64,000 nt of DNA, from contig JAMHWF010000044.1 of assembly GCA_035911095.1 (NCBI GenBank), forward strand, positions 216,157 through 280,156, in the 5' to 3' direction. Of the stretch, positions 19,348-28,125 are shown in pieces. Each line of letters starts with the position of its first letter. The stretch's first letter is position 1. The DNA is from JAMHWF01 sp035911095 (lineage in GTDB: Bacteria; Pseudomonadota; Gammaproteobacteria; Burkholderiales; Burkholderiaceae_C). The notes beneath the pieces were generated by a model. It was given only the letters and a program-made list of their open reading frames with translations. It was not told the origin of the DNA and did no database searches. The translations under genes were made by a program, and so were the position numbers.

Positions 19348-21246
19348 ATGTCCAGTCGCCAGCCAGCCAGCCGCCGGGCCGATCCGCGCACGGCACGTTC
19401 CTCCCTTCGCCTTGCCGCACGCGGGTCGCTGCTCGCGGCCGTCGCCGCCGCCGCAGTGCCGACCTTCACGCGGGCGCAGCCCGCCACCCCGCTCGAAGAC
19501 GTGGTCGTCACCGCGACCCGCACGCCGACCCGCGTCGACGATGCGCTGGCCGAGGTCACGGTCGTCGACCGCCAGCAACTCGACGCCTACGCCGGCCGCA
19601 CGCTGACCGAGGTGCTGTCGCGCCAGCCCGGCGTGCAGTTCTCGTCCAACGGCGGGCTCGGCAAGTCGTCGAGCGTCTCGCTGCGCGGGCTCGAGTCGCG
19701 CCATGTGCTGCTGCTGATCGACGGCGTGCGCTACGGCTCGGCCACGCTCGGCACCCCGTCGTGGGAGAACCTGCCGCTCGACGCGATCGAGCGCATCGAG
19801 ATCGTGCGCGGCCCGCTCTCCAGCCTCTACGGCAGCGACGCGGTCGGCGGCGTGGTGCAGATCTTCACGCGGCGCGGCGCGCCGGGGTTGCATGGCGAGG
19901 GCATCGTGGCGCTCGGCACGGATGCGTTCCGCCAGGTCGGCGCCGGCCTGCGCTTTGGCGAAGGCGCGTTCGACGGCGCGCTGCGCATCGGCCACCAGCG
20001 CACGCACGGCTTCTCGACCACCAACGAGCGGGTGCCCTTCGACAACCACAACCCCGACGACGACGGCTTCAAGCAGAGCAACGCCAGCGCGCGGCTCGGC
20101 TGGCGCTTCGCCAACGACTGGCGGCTCGAGGCCCTGGGCCTCTTCTCCGACGGCGAGACGCACTTCGACGACGGCCTCGGCGCCGACGCGCGCGCCGGCA
20201 TGAAGACGCAGGTCGTGTCGCTGCAGGCGAGCGGCAAGCTGCTGGCCGCCTGGACGACGTCGCTGCGCGTCGCCCGCTCGGAGGACGAGTACGACACCAA
20301 GGCCAGCGCGTCCCCCTTCACCGACCTCGGCACGATCGGCAACGTGCAGGAGCAGCTGACGTTCGAGAACACGATCGCCACCGCCGCCGGCGACGTGCTA
20401 CTGCTGGCCGAACACCTGAAGCAGAAGGTCAGCCGGCCGGGCGCGCCCTTCGAGGTGTCGAACCGCTCGATCAACGGCTTCGGCGCCGGGCTCAACGGGC
20501 GCGCCGGCGCGCACGGCTGGCAGGCCAGCCTGCGCCACGACCGCAACTCGCAGTTCGGCAGCCAGACCACCGGGGCACTGGCCTACGCCTACGACCTGAG
20601 CCGCGCCTGGCGCCTCGGCGCCTCGTACGGCACCAGTTTCGTCGCCCCGAGCTTCAACCAGCTCTACTACCCGGGCTTCGGCAACCCCGAACTGCAGCCG
20701 GAAGAGGGCAAGCATGCCGAGCTGAGCGTGCGCTGGGCGATCACCGACCACCAGGTGCGGCTGGCCTGGTTCGACAACCGCATCCGCGGCTTCATCCCGA
20801 GCGGCCCGCGGCCGGCCAACGTGCCGCGCGCGCGCGTCGACGGCCTCGGCCTGAGCTATGAAGGCCAGCTCGCCGGCTGGGCCCTGGCCGCGAGCACCGA
20901 GCACCTCGACCCGCGCGTCGACGAAGGCGCGGCCAACGTCGGCAACCAGCTGCCGCGGCGCGCGCGCAAGACGGCGCGCCTCTCGGCCGACTCGCCGCAA
21001 TGGAACGGCTGGAGCGTGGGCGCCGGCCTCAACGCGGTCGGCGCGCGCTACGACGACGCGGCCAACACCCGCCGCCTGGGCGGCTACGGCGTGGTCGACC
21101 TGAACGCCGACTGGCGCTTCGCGCCGGCCTGGGCGCTCGGCCTCAAGCTGAACAACCTGACCGGGCGCGACTACGAGACCGTCTACGGCTACAACCAGCC
21201 GGGCCGCGAGGTGTTCGTCAGCCTGCGCTACAACGGGGGACGGTGA
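19348..21246 (+). CDS. btuB: TonB-dependent cobalamin receptor
   Basis: Outer-membrane beta-barrel importer for corrinoids powered by TonB. The 632-residue protein has a long N-terminal export signal, a TonB box just after it (LEDVVVTATRTPTRVDD), and a plug domain with LIDGVRYGSATLG and RIEIVRGPLSSLYGSDAVGG. The barrel ends in a terminal aromatic-rich strand (VFVSLRYNGGR). The substrate is inferred from the cobalamin riboswitch directly upstream and the cob/btu genes downstream. ATG 19348 was chosen because it begins the signal peptide. The reading frame stays open into the riboswitch, so earlier starts are unlikely. The region before the ATG is pyrimidine-rich (CTCTTCCTCCCTC). Confidence 0.93.
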   Translation: MSSRQPASRRADPRTARSSLRLAARGSLLAAVAAAAVPTFTRAQPATPLEDVVVTATRTPTRVDDALAEVTVVDRQQLDAYAGRTLTEVLSRQPGVQFSSNGGLGKSSSVSLRGLESRHVLLLIDGVRYGSATLGTPSWENLPLDAIERIEIVRGPLSSLYGSDAVGGVVQIFTRRGAPGLHGEGIVALGTDAFRQVGAGLRFGEGAFDGALRIGHQRTHGFSTTNERVPFDNHNPDDDGFKQSNASARLGWRFANDWRLEALGLFSDGETHFDDGLGADARAGMKTQVVSLQASGKLLAAWTTSLRVARSEDEYDTKASASPFTDLGTIGNVQEQLTFENTIATAAGDVLLLAEHLKQKVSRPGAPFEVSNRSINGFGAGLNGRAGAHGWQASLRHDRNSQFGSQTTGALAYAYDLSRAWRLGASYGTSFVAPSFNQLYYPGFGNPELQPEEGKHAELSVRWAITDHQVRLAWFDNRIRGFIPSGPRPANVPRARVDGLGLSYEGQLAGWALAASTEHLDPRVDEGAANVGNQLPRRARKTARLSADSPQWNGWSVGAGLNAVGARYDDAANTRRLGGYGVVDLNADWRFAPAWALGLKLNNLTGRDYETVYGYNQPGREVFVSLRYNGGR

Positions 21247-21277
21247 ACGCGTCGAAGACGAACGAGGGGACAGGGCG

Positions 21278-21844
21278 ATGCACGAGCTGATCCTCGGCGG
21301 CTGCCGGAGCGGCAAGTCCCGCACGGCCGAATCGCGCGCCGCCGCCTGGCTGGCCGCGGCGCCGGGGCGCGAGGCCGTGCTGGTCGCGACGGCGCTGGCC
21401 GGCGATGAGGAGATGCGTGCCCGCATCGCCCGCCACCGCGCCGACCGCGCGCAGCGCCTGCCGGCGCTGGCCACGGTCGAGGCGCCGCACGACCTGCCCG
21501 GCGCGCTGCGCGAGGGGGCGCGGCCGCAGCGGCTCGTCGTCGTCGACTGCCTGACGTTGTGGCTGACGCAGCGGCTGATGCCGCCGGGCGAGGCCAATTC
21601 AGTCGCAGGCCCGGACGCAGACGCGAACGCTGAGGCCGCGGTGCAGGCCCTGTGCGACGCCCTCGGGTCCGCGCCCGGGCCGGTGGTGCTGGTGTCGAAC
21701 GAGATCGGCCTGGGCGTGATGCCGCTGTCTCGCGAGGCGCGACGCTTCGTCGACACGCTCGGCGGGCTGCACCAGCGCGTGGCGGCGATCACGTCGCGCG
21801 TGACGCTGATGGTGGCCGGGATCGAGACGAGGATGAAAGGGTGA
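21278..21844 (+). CDS. cobU: Adenosylcobinamide kinase / adenosylcobinamide-phosphate guanylyltransferase
   Basis: Bifunctional enzyme (CobU of Salmonella, CobP of Pseudomonas). It phosphorylates adenosylcobinamide and then attaches GMP, giving the AdoCbi-GDP used by CobS. The P-loop GGCRSGKSR is at residues 7-15. Further features are the conserved VVDCLTLWL and the SNEIGLGVMPLSREARRFVD segment near the C-terminus. The 188 residues are standard. Starts 31 bp after btuB; its stop overlaps the GTG of btuF (GTGA, 21841-21844). Confidence 0.95.
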   Translation: MHELILGGCRSGKSRTAESRAAAWLAAAPGREAVLVATALAGDEEMRARIARHRADRAQRLPALATVEAPHDLPGALREGARPQRLVVVDCLTLWLTQRLMPPGEANSVAGPDADANAEAAVQALCDALGSAPGPVVLVSNEIGLGVMPLSREARRFVDTLGGLHQRVAAITSRVTLMVAGIETRMKG

Positions 21845-22896
21845 GGGCGCTGTGGCGGGATCGGGCCGAGCGCGCCCGCCGCGGCAGGCGGCCGCCAGGC
21901 CGGCACGGCGTCGGCCGATGCCTGGCGGTGCTGGCCTTGTGGTCGGCGGCGGTGCCGGCCCCTGCCGGCGTGGCGCCAGCCACCGTCGCGGGTCTGGCTG
22001 ACACCCTGGCCGTGACCGCGGCTGCGACGACAACGATTGCGGCGGCACAGGCGGCCGCGCCGGCCGCGTCCGCCTCGCCCGCGCCGATCACCGTGCGTGA
22101 CGAGCGTGGCCGCACGTTCCACTTCGACCGACCGCCCGCGCGCATCGTGGCGTTGCTGCCCTCGCTGACCGAAAGCGTCTGCGCGCTCGGCGGCTGCGAC
22201 CGACTGGTCGGGGTCGACCGCTACTCCAACGCGCCGCCCGAGGTCGAGCGCCTGCCCAAGCTCGGTGGGCTGGAGGACACGCAGGTCGAGCGCCTAGTCG
22301 CACTGCGGCCGGACGTCGTGCTGTCGGCCAAGTCGGCGCGCGTCACCGACCGGCTCGAGGCGCTGGGCCTCACCGTGGTGCTGATCGAGGCGCAGAGCCA
22401 TGCCGAGGTCGAGCGCTCGCTGCAGCTGATCGGCACCCTGCTCGGCCGCCCGGAGGCTGCGACGCGGCTGTGGCAGGGCATCCAGCGCGAGATCGACGCC
22501 GCCACCACCCGCGTGCCGCCGCAGCTTCGCGGCGCGCGGGTGTACTTCGAGGTGGCCTCGGCGCCCTATGCGGCGGGCACCACCTCGTTCATCGGCGAGA
22601 CCCTGACCCGCCTGGGCCTCGGCAACATCGTGCCGCCGGCGCTCGGGCCGTTCCCCAAGCTGAACCCGGAGTACGTCGTGCGCAGCCGGCCCGACATCGT
22701 GATGGCGCTGCAGCGCGAGCTGGACGCGATGCCGTCGCGCCCCGGCTGGGGCGCGCTGGCTGCCATCCGCCAGGGCCGCAGCTGCGGCTTTCCGCTGGCG
22801 CGCTACGACCTGCTGGTGCGCCCGGGGCCGCGCATGGGCGAGGCGGCCGGCCTGGTCGTCGACTGCCTGGTGCGGCTCGCCGCCGCAGGGCGCTGA
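21841..22896 (+). CDS. btuF: Periplasmic corrinoid-binding protein BtuF-type
   Basis: Substrate-binding protein of the BtuCDF vitamin B12 ABC importer. A GTG at 21841 overlaps the cobU stop. After an unusually long, Ala-rich export region the mature domain begins with ITVRDERGRTFHFDRPPARIV. It continues with LLPSLTESVCALGG and the LVGVDRYSN motif, the standard BtuF-like fold (two lobes joined by a helix). The final part contains the SRPDIVMALQREL helix. About 351 residues, longer than E. coli BtuF mainly because of the N-terminus. Operon position directly before btuC and btuD. Confidence 0.9.
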   Translation: MRALWRDRAERARRGRRPPGRHGVGRCLAVLALWSAAVPAPAGVAPATVAGLADTLAVTAAATTTIAAAQAAAPAASASPAPITVRDERGRTFHFDRPPARIVALLPSLTESVCALGGCDRLVGVDRYSNAPPEVERLPKLGGLEDTQVERLVALRPDVVLSAKSARVTDRLEALGLTVVLIEAQSHAEVERSLQLIGTLLGRPEAATRLWQGIQREIDAATTRVPPQLRGARVYFEVASAPYAAGTTSFIGETLTRLGLGNIVPPALGPFPKLNPEYVVRSRPDIVMALQRELDAMPSRPGWGALAAIRQGRSCGFPLARYDLLVRPGPRMGEAAGLVVDCLVRLAAAGR

Positions 22897-22907
22897 GGGG
22901 CCGGCCG

Positions 22908-24049
22908 ATGACACCGCCGCTGCCGGAGCGCGACACGCGACAGCCGCACGCCGCCACCGCCGACCGCCGTTCGGGCAGCGCGAGCGGCACGGGCACCGCC
23001 CGCCATGCCGGCCCGACCACGGCACCCGATGCCGAAGCCACCGCCGACCGCCGGCGCCGCCGCCAGCTCGCCGTCGCCCTGGCCGTCACCTCGCTGGCGC
23101 TGGCGCTGCTCGGCCTCGTCGTCGGCAGCGAAGGCTGGTCGTGGCGTGCTTTCGTCGCCGACTGGCAGGGCGACCAGGCGGGTCTGATCCTCGGCCAGAT
23201 CCGCGTGCCGCGCACGCTCGGCGCCTGGCTGGTCGGCGCGCTGCTCGGCCTGGGCGGCGCGATCGCGCAGGGCGTGTTCCGCAACCCGCTGGCCGACCCC
23301 TACCTGCTCGGCTCGGCCTCCGGCGCCGGGCTCGGCGTGGTGCTGGTGCTGGCGGCGGCGACGCTCGGCGGGCAGTTCATCGACCACGCGACCGCCGCCT
23401 GGCTCGAGCGCGCGGGCATGGTGCTGGCGGCCTTCGTCGGCGCGCTCGTCGGCGTGCTGCTGACGCTGACGCTCGCCAGCGGCGCGCAGCAGACGCTGCG
23501 CCTGCTGCTGGCCGGCGTCGTCGTCGGCGTGCTGCTCGGCGCGATCGGCGACCTGGTGACGACGATCTCGCCCGAGGCGCTGTCGGGCAAGCAGTTCTTC
23601 CTGCTCGGGAGCACCGGGCTGATCGGCTGGGAGGGCATCGGCTGGCTCGTGCTCGGGCTGGCGGCGACGCTGCCGCTGGCCTGGCGCCACGCGCGCGCGC
23701 TGGACGCGCTGACGCTCGGCGAGGACACCGCGGTGAGCCTCGGCCTGTCGCTGGCGCGCGTGCGGCTGCTCTTCGTGCTGCTGCTCGCGCTGGCCACCGG
23801 CACCGCGGTCTCGCAGTCGGGGCTGGTCGCCTTCGTCGGCCTGGTCGCGCCGCACCTGGTGCGCCGCTTCGCCCCCTCGTCCCACGGCTACGGCCTGGTC
23901 GCCAGCGCGGCGATGGGCGGCGTGCTGCTGCTCGGGGCCGACGTGCTGGCGCGCGGGCTGGTCGCGCCGCAGGAGCTGCCGGTCGGGGTGCTGACCGCGG
24001 TGCTCGGCGGCGTCTACCTGATCTGGCTGCTGCGGCGGCGGGGGGCAGG

Positions 24050-24053
<4 letters not shown>
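22908..24053 (+). CDS. btuC: Vitamin B12 ABC transporter permease
   Basis: FecCD-type permease of the B12 importer, 381 residues. A polar, proline-rich N-terminal extension of about 45 residues precedes the first membrane helix (LAVALAVTSLALALLGLVVG). About ten hydrophobic helices follow, and typical motifs are QGVFRNPLADPYLLGSASGA and GLVAFVGLVAPHLVRR. Starts 11 bp after btuF. The stop overlaps the GTG of btuD (GTGA, 24050-24053). Confidence 0.94.
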
Positions 24054-24823
<770 letters not shown>

Positions 24824-24875
24824 CCGATTGACCGCGCCACCCGGCGCGCATCCCACCCGACACGCGAGGTCTGCG

Positions 24876-25445
24876 ATGGAGATCGAATCCCCCCCCACCG
24901 ACCACCAGCGACTCGCCGAGCCGCAGCCACGGCGCGGCCTGGTCATCGTCCACACCGGCAAGGGCAAGGGCAAGAGCACCGCCGCCTTCGGCCTCGCGCT
25001 GCGCGCGCACGGCCGCGGCAAGGCGGTGCGCATCTACCAGTTCATGAAGGTACCGTCGGCGCGCTTCGGCGAGCACCGCATCTTCGAGCAGCTCGGCCTG
25101 CCGATCGAAGGCCTGGGCGACGGCTTCAGCTGGAAGAGCCGCGACCTCGAGCACTCGGCCCAGCTCGCGCGCGAGGGCTGGGCCCGCGCCGAGGCGACGA
25201 TCCGCGCCGGCGCGCACTTCCTCGTCGTGCTCGACGAGATCATCTACCCCCTGCGCTACGGCTGGCTGCCGCTGGAGCCCGTGCTCGCCGCGCTGCGCGA
25301 GCGCCCCGCCGACGTGACGGTGGTGCTCACCGGCCGCGACGCGCCGGCCGAGCTGATCGAGCTGGCCGACACCGTGACCGAGATGACCCTCGTCAAGCAC
25401 CACTACCAGGCCGGCGTGCCGGCGCAGCGGGGCATCGAGGATTGA
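24876..25445 (+). CDS. cobO: Corrinoid adenosyltransferase (CobA/CobO type)
   Basis: Transfers the 5'-deoxyadenosyl group of ATP to Co(I) corrinoids. P-loop HTGKGKGKST is at residues 26-35. Other CobO landmarks are YQFMKVPSARFGE, FSWKSRDLEHSA and FLVVLDEIIYPLRYGWL. The C-terminus EMTLVKHHYQAGVPAQRGIE is diagnostic. The 189 residues are standard. The last codons overlap a TTG start for the PP-loop protein (TTGA, 25442-25445). Confidence 0.96.
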   Translation: MEIESPPTDHQRLAEPQPRRGLVIVHTGKGKGKSTAAFGLALRAHGRGKAVRIYQFMKVPSARFGEHRIFEQLGLPIEGLGDGFSWKSRDLEHSAQLAREGWARAEATIRAGAHFLVVLDEIIYPLRYGWLPLEPVLAALRERPADVTVVLTGRDAPAELIELADTVTEMTLVKHHYQAGVPAQRGIED

Positions 25446-26116
25446 GCGCCGCGATCAGCTGGAGCGCCGGCAAGGACTCGATGCTCGCCTGGCTGCGCGC
25501 GCGCGAGGCCGGGCTCGACGTGCGGACCTTCGTGACCCTGATGGACGCCGACGGCACGAGCAAGAGCCATGCGCTGCCGGCGGCGCTGGTCGCGGCCCAG
25601 GTCGAGGCGCTGGGCGGGCGCTGGCGGGCGGTGGCTGTCGAGGCACGGCCCGGCGCCTACGAAGAGGCCTTCCTGCAGACCCTGGCCGCGCTGCGGGCGG
25701 AGGGCCACGACCGCTTCATCTGTGGCGACATCGACCTCGCCGCCCACCGCGACTGGATCGTGCCGCGCTGCGCCGCGGCGGGGCTGGAAGCCGTGTTCCC
25801 GCTCTGGGGCACGCCGCGCGCGGCACTGGCGCGCGAGGTGCTGGGTCGGGGCATCCGCGCGCGGCTGGTCTGCGTCGACACCGCACGGCTCGACGCGGCG
25901 TTCTGCGGCGCGGCCTACGACGAGGCCCTGCTCGCGCGCCTGCCTGCCGGCGTCTGCCCCTGCGGGGAAGACGGCGAGTTCCACACTTTCGTTCACGACG
26001 GGCCGGGCTTCGCCGCACCGCTGGCGCTGCGCTCGCTCGGGGTCGAGCAACTCGCGTCGCGGCCGCCGCTGGCGCCGACGACGCTGGCCTTCGAGCGGCT
26101 GGCGTTGCAGGCATGA
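25442..26116 (+). CDS. PP-loop ATP pyrophosphatase family protein (DUF71/Dph6-like), B12-associated
   Basis: 224-residue member of the adenine-nucleotide alpha-hydrolase/Dph6-like superfamily. The PP-loop is SWSAGKDSMLAW (about residues 6-17). Later motifs FICGDIDLAAHRDW and CPCGEDGEFHTFVHDGP match the diphthine-ammonia-ligase-like domain. Bacteria lack diphthamide, so the substrate must be something else. The gene is locked inside the cobalamin operon, with a TTG start overlapping the cobO stop and its stop overlapping the cbiB ATG. A role in corrinoid amidation, precursor supply or nucleotide-loop salvage is plausible but unproven. Confidence 0.85.
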   Translation: MSAAISWSAGKDSMLAWLRAREAGLDVRTFVTLMDADGTSKSHALPAALVAAQVEALGGRWRAVAVEARPGAYEEAFLQTLAALRAEGHDRFICGDIDLAAHRDWIVPRCAAAGLEAVFPLWGTPRAALAREVLGRGIRARLVCVDTARLDAAFCGAAYDEALLARLPAGVCPCGEDGEFHTFVHDGPGFAAPLALRSLGVEQLASRPPLAPTTLAFERLALQA

Positions 26117-27039
26117 GCGGGCCGGCGACGCCGGATGTCGGCGCGCTGCTCGCGCTGGCGCTGGCGCTCGCCTGGGCGCTCGATGCCGTGCTCGGCGAGC
26201 CGCGCAACGCCTGGCATCCGGTGGCCTGGTTCGGCCGCCTGATGGGGCCGGTCGGGCAGCGCCTCGTCGCGCTGCCGCCGCGGGCCGCCTTCATCGGCGG
26301 TGCGCTCGCCTGGTGTGCGGTCGCGGTGGTGCTCGGCCCGGCCGGCGCCGCACTGCAGGCCTGGGCGCTCGGGCTGCAGGCGCTGCTCGCGGTGCCGCTG
26401 CTCGCGCTGGCGCTCAAGCCCTGCTTCGCCTGGCGCCAGCTGCGCGACGAAGTCGCAGCGGTCGAGGCCGCACTGGCCGAGAGCCTGGACGCGGGCCGCG
26501 CGCGGCTGGGCCGCATCGTCAGCCGCGACGTGTCGACGCTCGACGCCGACGAGGTGCGCGAGAGCGCGATCGAGACGCTGGCCGAGAACCTCAACGATTC
26601 GGTCGTGGCGCCGCTGCTATGGTTCGCGCTGCTCGGCCTGCCCGGCGCGCTGGTCTACCGCGCCGCCAACACGCTGGACGCGATGTGGGGCTATCGCGGG
26701 CGCTGGGAATGGGCCGGCAAGTGGCCCGCGCGCGCCGATGACGTGCTGTCCTGGCTGCCGGCACGCGTGACGGCGCTGCTGCTGCTGCCGTTCGGCTTCG
26801 ACCCGATGCGCCAGTTGGCGGAAGAGGTAGGCCGCACGCCTTCGCCCAACGGCGGCTGGCCGATGGCGGCGATGGCGCTGCGCCTGGACGTGCGGCTGCG
26901 CAAGCCCGGTGTCTATGCGCTGAACGACCTCGCGCCCTCGCCAGGGCCGGGCGAGGTGGCGGCTGCCGTCGCCGTCGCCGCACGCACGGCGCATGCGGCC
27001 TGCGCGTTCGCCTGCGTCGCGCTGTGGGTGGCGTGGTGA
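26113..27039 (+). CDS. cbiB: Adenosylcobinamide-phosphate synthase
   Basis: Membrane enzyme (CbiB; CobD in Pseudomonas naming) that joins the aminopropanol arm or its phosphate to adenosylcobyric acid. The 308-residue protein has several hydrophobic helices and the motifs DAVLGEPRNAWHPVAWFG, VSRDVSTLDADEVRESAIE, AENLNDSVVAPLLW and NTLDAMWGYRGRWEWAGK, all characteristic of CbiB. The ATG overlaps the previous stop (ATGA), and the stop overlaps the next ATG (TGATG, 27037-27041). Confidence 0.96.
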   Translation: MSGPATPDVGALLALALALAWALDAVLGEPRNAWHPVAWFGRLMGPVGQRLVALPPRAAFIGGALAWCAVAVVLGPAGAALQAWALGLQALLAVPLLALALKPCFAWRQLRDEVAAVEAALAESLDAGRARLGRIVSRDVSTLDADEVRESAIETLAENLNDSVVAPLLWFALLGLPGALVYRAANTLDAMWGYRGRWEWAGKWPARADDVLSWLPARVTALLLLPFGFDPMRQLAEEVGRTPSPNGGWPMAAMALRLDVRLRKPGVYALNDLAPSPGPGEVAAAVAVAARTAHAACAFACVALWVAW

Positions 27040-28103
27040 TGCGCGGGCCCGACGGCCGGGCTGGCGTGCAGAGCGAGGCCGCCGCGGTGAACGGCCGGGT
27101 GCACGGCGGCCCCGACGCGCGCGGCCCGGCGCGCATCGACTTCTCGACCACCATCAACGGCCTCGGTGCCTGCCCGGCGGCGCTCGCGACGGTGTGTGCG
27201 GCCGACGTGACGCGCTACCCCGACCCGTCGTACACGGCGCTGCGCCGCCGGCTCGCCGCGCGGCACGGGGTCGAACCGCGCCGCATCCTGCTGGCCGGCA
27301 GCGGCAGCGAGTTCATCCAGCGCCTGACGGCGGTCGGCGCGCGCCTCGCGCCCGGGCCGGTCGCGCTGCCGCGCCACGCCTTCGGTGACTACGCCGCGGC
27401 GGCACGGGCCTGGGGCCGGCCGTTGGTGCCGCTCGACGACCCCGCCGCCACGCTGCGCTGGCTTGCCGACCCGGCCAGTCCTGTGGGCGACGCGACACCA
27501 CCGCCGACCGGCCTCGAGCACCTCCCCACCGTGCTCGACCTGGCAGGCGATCCGCTGCGCGCCGACCCCGCTGAGGGCTGGCCGGCCGATGCCCGCGAGC
27601 GCGCCTTCTGCCTGCACAGCCCGAACAAGGCGCTCGGCCTGCCCGGCGTGCGCGGTGCCTACGCGATCGCGCCGGCCCACGCCGCCTGGCCGGTCGACGA
27701 CTGGTGCGCCGCGCTCACGGCGGCCGAGCCCTCGTGGGTGCTGTCGGCCCAGGCGGTGGCGATGCTCGACGCCTGGTGCGACGAGGGCGTCGGGCGCTGG
27801 GTCGAGGCGTCGCGCCTGACGCTGGGCGGCTGGACGCGGGCGCTCGTCGAGCGCCTGCAGGCGCTCGGTTTCACGCGGCGTCCGGGCAGCGCGCACTACG
27901 TGTGCGTGCGGCCGCCGCCCGCGCTGGCCCCGGCGGCAGCGGCGCTGCGTGCGCGGGGCATCGCGCTGCGCGAGACGACGTCGTTCGGCCTGCCCGGCGA
28001 GTGGCGGCTCGGCGCGCAGCCGCCGGCGGCGGTCGACGCCTTGATCGCAGCGCTGGAGGCCACCCTGCCGGCCCGGGCGACGCGCCAGGCTGTCGGGCCG
28101 TGA
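27039..28103 (+). CDS. cobD: L-threonine-O-3-phosphate decarboxylase-like aminotransferase (CobD/CobC)
   Basis: PLP enzyme of the aminotransferase fold (CobD in Salmonella, CobC in Pseudomonas) that supplies (R)-1-amino-2-propanol phosphate for CbiB. Features are IDFSTTINGLG near the N-terminus, the segment YPDPSYTALRRRLAARHG and LLAGSGSEFIQRL. The PLP lysine is in HSPNKALGLPGVRGAY (about residue 197). ATG 27039, overlapping the cbiB stop, gives 354 residues. The position between cbiB and cobQ supports the assignment. Confidence 0.9.
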   Translation: MRGPDGRAGVQSEAAAVNGRVHGGPDARGPARIDFSTTINGLGACPAALATVCAADVTRYPDPSYTALRRRLAARHGVEPRRILLAGSGSEFIQRLTAVGARLAPGPVALPRHAFGDYAAAARAWGRPLVPLDDPAATLRWLADPASPVGDATPPPTGLEHLPTVLDLAGDPLRADPAEGWPADARERAFCLHSPNKALGLPGVRGAYAIAPAHAAWPVDDWCAALTAAEPSWVLSAQAVAMLDAWCDEGVGRWVEASRLTLGGWTRALVERLQALGFTRRPGSAHYVCVRPPPALAPAAAALRARGIALRETTSFGLPGEWRLGAQPPAAVDALIAALEATLPARATRQAVGP

Positions 28104-28125
28104 CGCCAACCACCGAGGAGACCGC

